This document shows positions 63,700-64,000 of a stretch of 64,000 bases of DNA, in pieces. Source of the stretch: Porodaedalea pini (taxonomy: Eukaryota; Basidiomycota; Agaricomycetes; Hymenochaetales; Hymenochaetaceae); assembly GCA_002794775.1 (NCBI GenBank), contig NBAY01000015.1, forward strand, positions 496,001 through 560,000, written 5' to 3'. The position numbers and the translations under genes were made by a program. Each line of letters starts with the position of its first letter. Positions within the stretch are counted from its first letter, which is position 1. The notes beneath the pieces are model-generated. The model was given only the letters and a program-made list of their open reading frames with translations. It ran no database searches and had not been told where the DNA came from.

Positions 63700-64000
63700 T
63701 GTAGAGTACTGACAAGTGGCCAACCACTGCAGATCCCTCTAGAGGCCATCCATTGCACATTCTGACAGCTTTTGACACGTACCAGACTCAGAATGATTTG
63801 CCTGACGCGTACCAGACACAGGATGATTTGCCCAACATCACATCAGCAGATTGCTAGGAAGATCCCCCTGGCAATTCAGGACATACCAGAAAGCTTATGT
63901 CATTGGAGTCAGTTGGGACATGTACTGGAGATCTGCCCAATGATGGATGATGGCTCACCAATTGGAGGATCTCAGTTCCAGTGGAGCTGCGATATGACCA
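63700..64000 (-). mobile_element. C2: start of a second C-type LTR, cut by window edge
   Basis: Begins TGTAGAGTACTGACAAGTGG and aligns by eye over its length with 17309-17580 (TAGAGGCCATC, GGAAAGCTTATGTC-type segment, GGAGGATCTCAGTTCC). It contains an extra ACGCGTACCAGAC-type duplication near 63776-63820. Inserted in A6 RNase H. Confidence 0.8.

Overview
The window is a nested block of LTR retrotransposons from a fungal genome, most likely an agaricomycete basidiomycete. The reasons are Ty3/gypsy chromoviruses with a C-terminal chromodomain, a second Ty3/gypsy lineage of the kind I associate with basidiomycetes, very short GT-AG introns (52 and 55 nt), and strong CpG-to-TpG decay of older copies. 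About 95% of the window is mobile DNA. Only 4325-6204, 12436-13364 and 59727-59852 look like host sequence, and they hold no recognisable gene. No tRNA, rRNA or CRISPR array was seen.

Layout. Family A is a self-priming chromovirus with LTRs of about 350-460 bp and 5-bp target duplications. Its copies are A0 (1-4324, minus, partial), A2 (6205-12435, plus), A3 (13365-59726, minus), A4 (17849-41171, minus), A1 (27439-33694, plus, intact), A5 (51227-57340, plus) and A6 (59853-63699, plus, partial). Family B is a different Ty3/gypsy lineage with 934-bp LTRs, no chromodomain and 4-bp duplications: B1 (20761-37782, minus), a related insertion B2 (41729-48579), a solo LTR C (17309-41472, itself split) and the start of another, C2 (63700-64000). 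Family E is a pair of 1.4-1.5 kb LTR-like units carrying an ORF ahead of a TATA box: E (15252-16653) and D (49769-57387, split by A5).

The copies are nested: A3 contains E, C, B2 and D; C contains A4; A4 contains B1; B1 contains A1; D contains A5. Target duplications are visible at the junctions, and LTR divergence falls with depth (A4 about 4%, B1 about 3%, A1 1 difference in 423).

How the genes work together. In A1, gag and pol are both open. They are joined by a canonical -1 frameshift site (G GGT TTT followed by a stem-loop), and priming is predicted from the 5' end of the transcript itself. An ORF upstream of gag is conserved as protein but has no ATG in A1. In B1, a spliced 714-codon gene lies between the integrase and the 3' LTR on the opposite strand. 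It carries a spacing-perfect Zn2Cys6 (GAL4-type) cysteine motif, and the B LTR carries CGG triplets phased every 10 bp. A decayed relative of the gene, with the same intron position and cysteine motif, sits in the equivalent place in B2. My leading hypothesis for a new system is a retrotransposon that carries its own antisense-encoded DNA-binding regulator.
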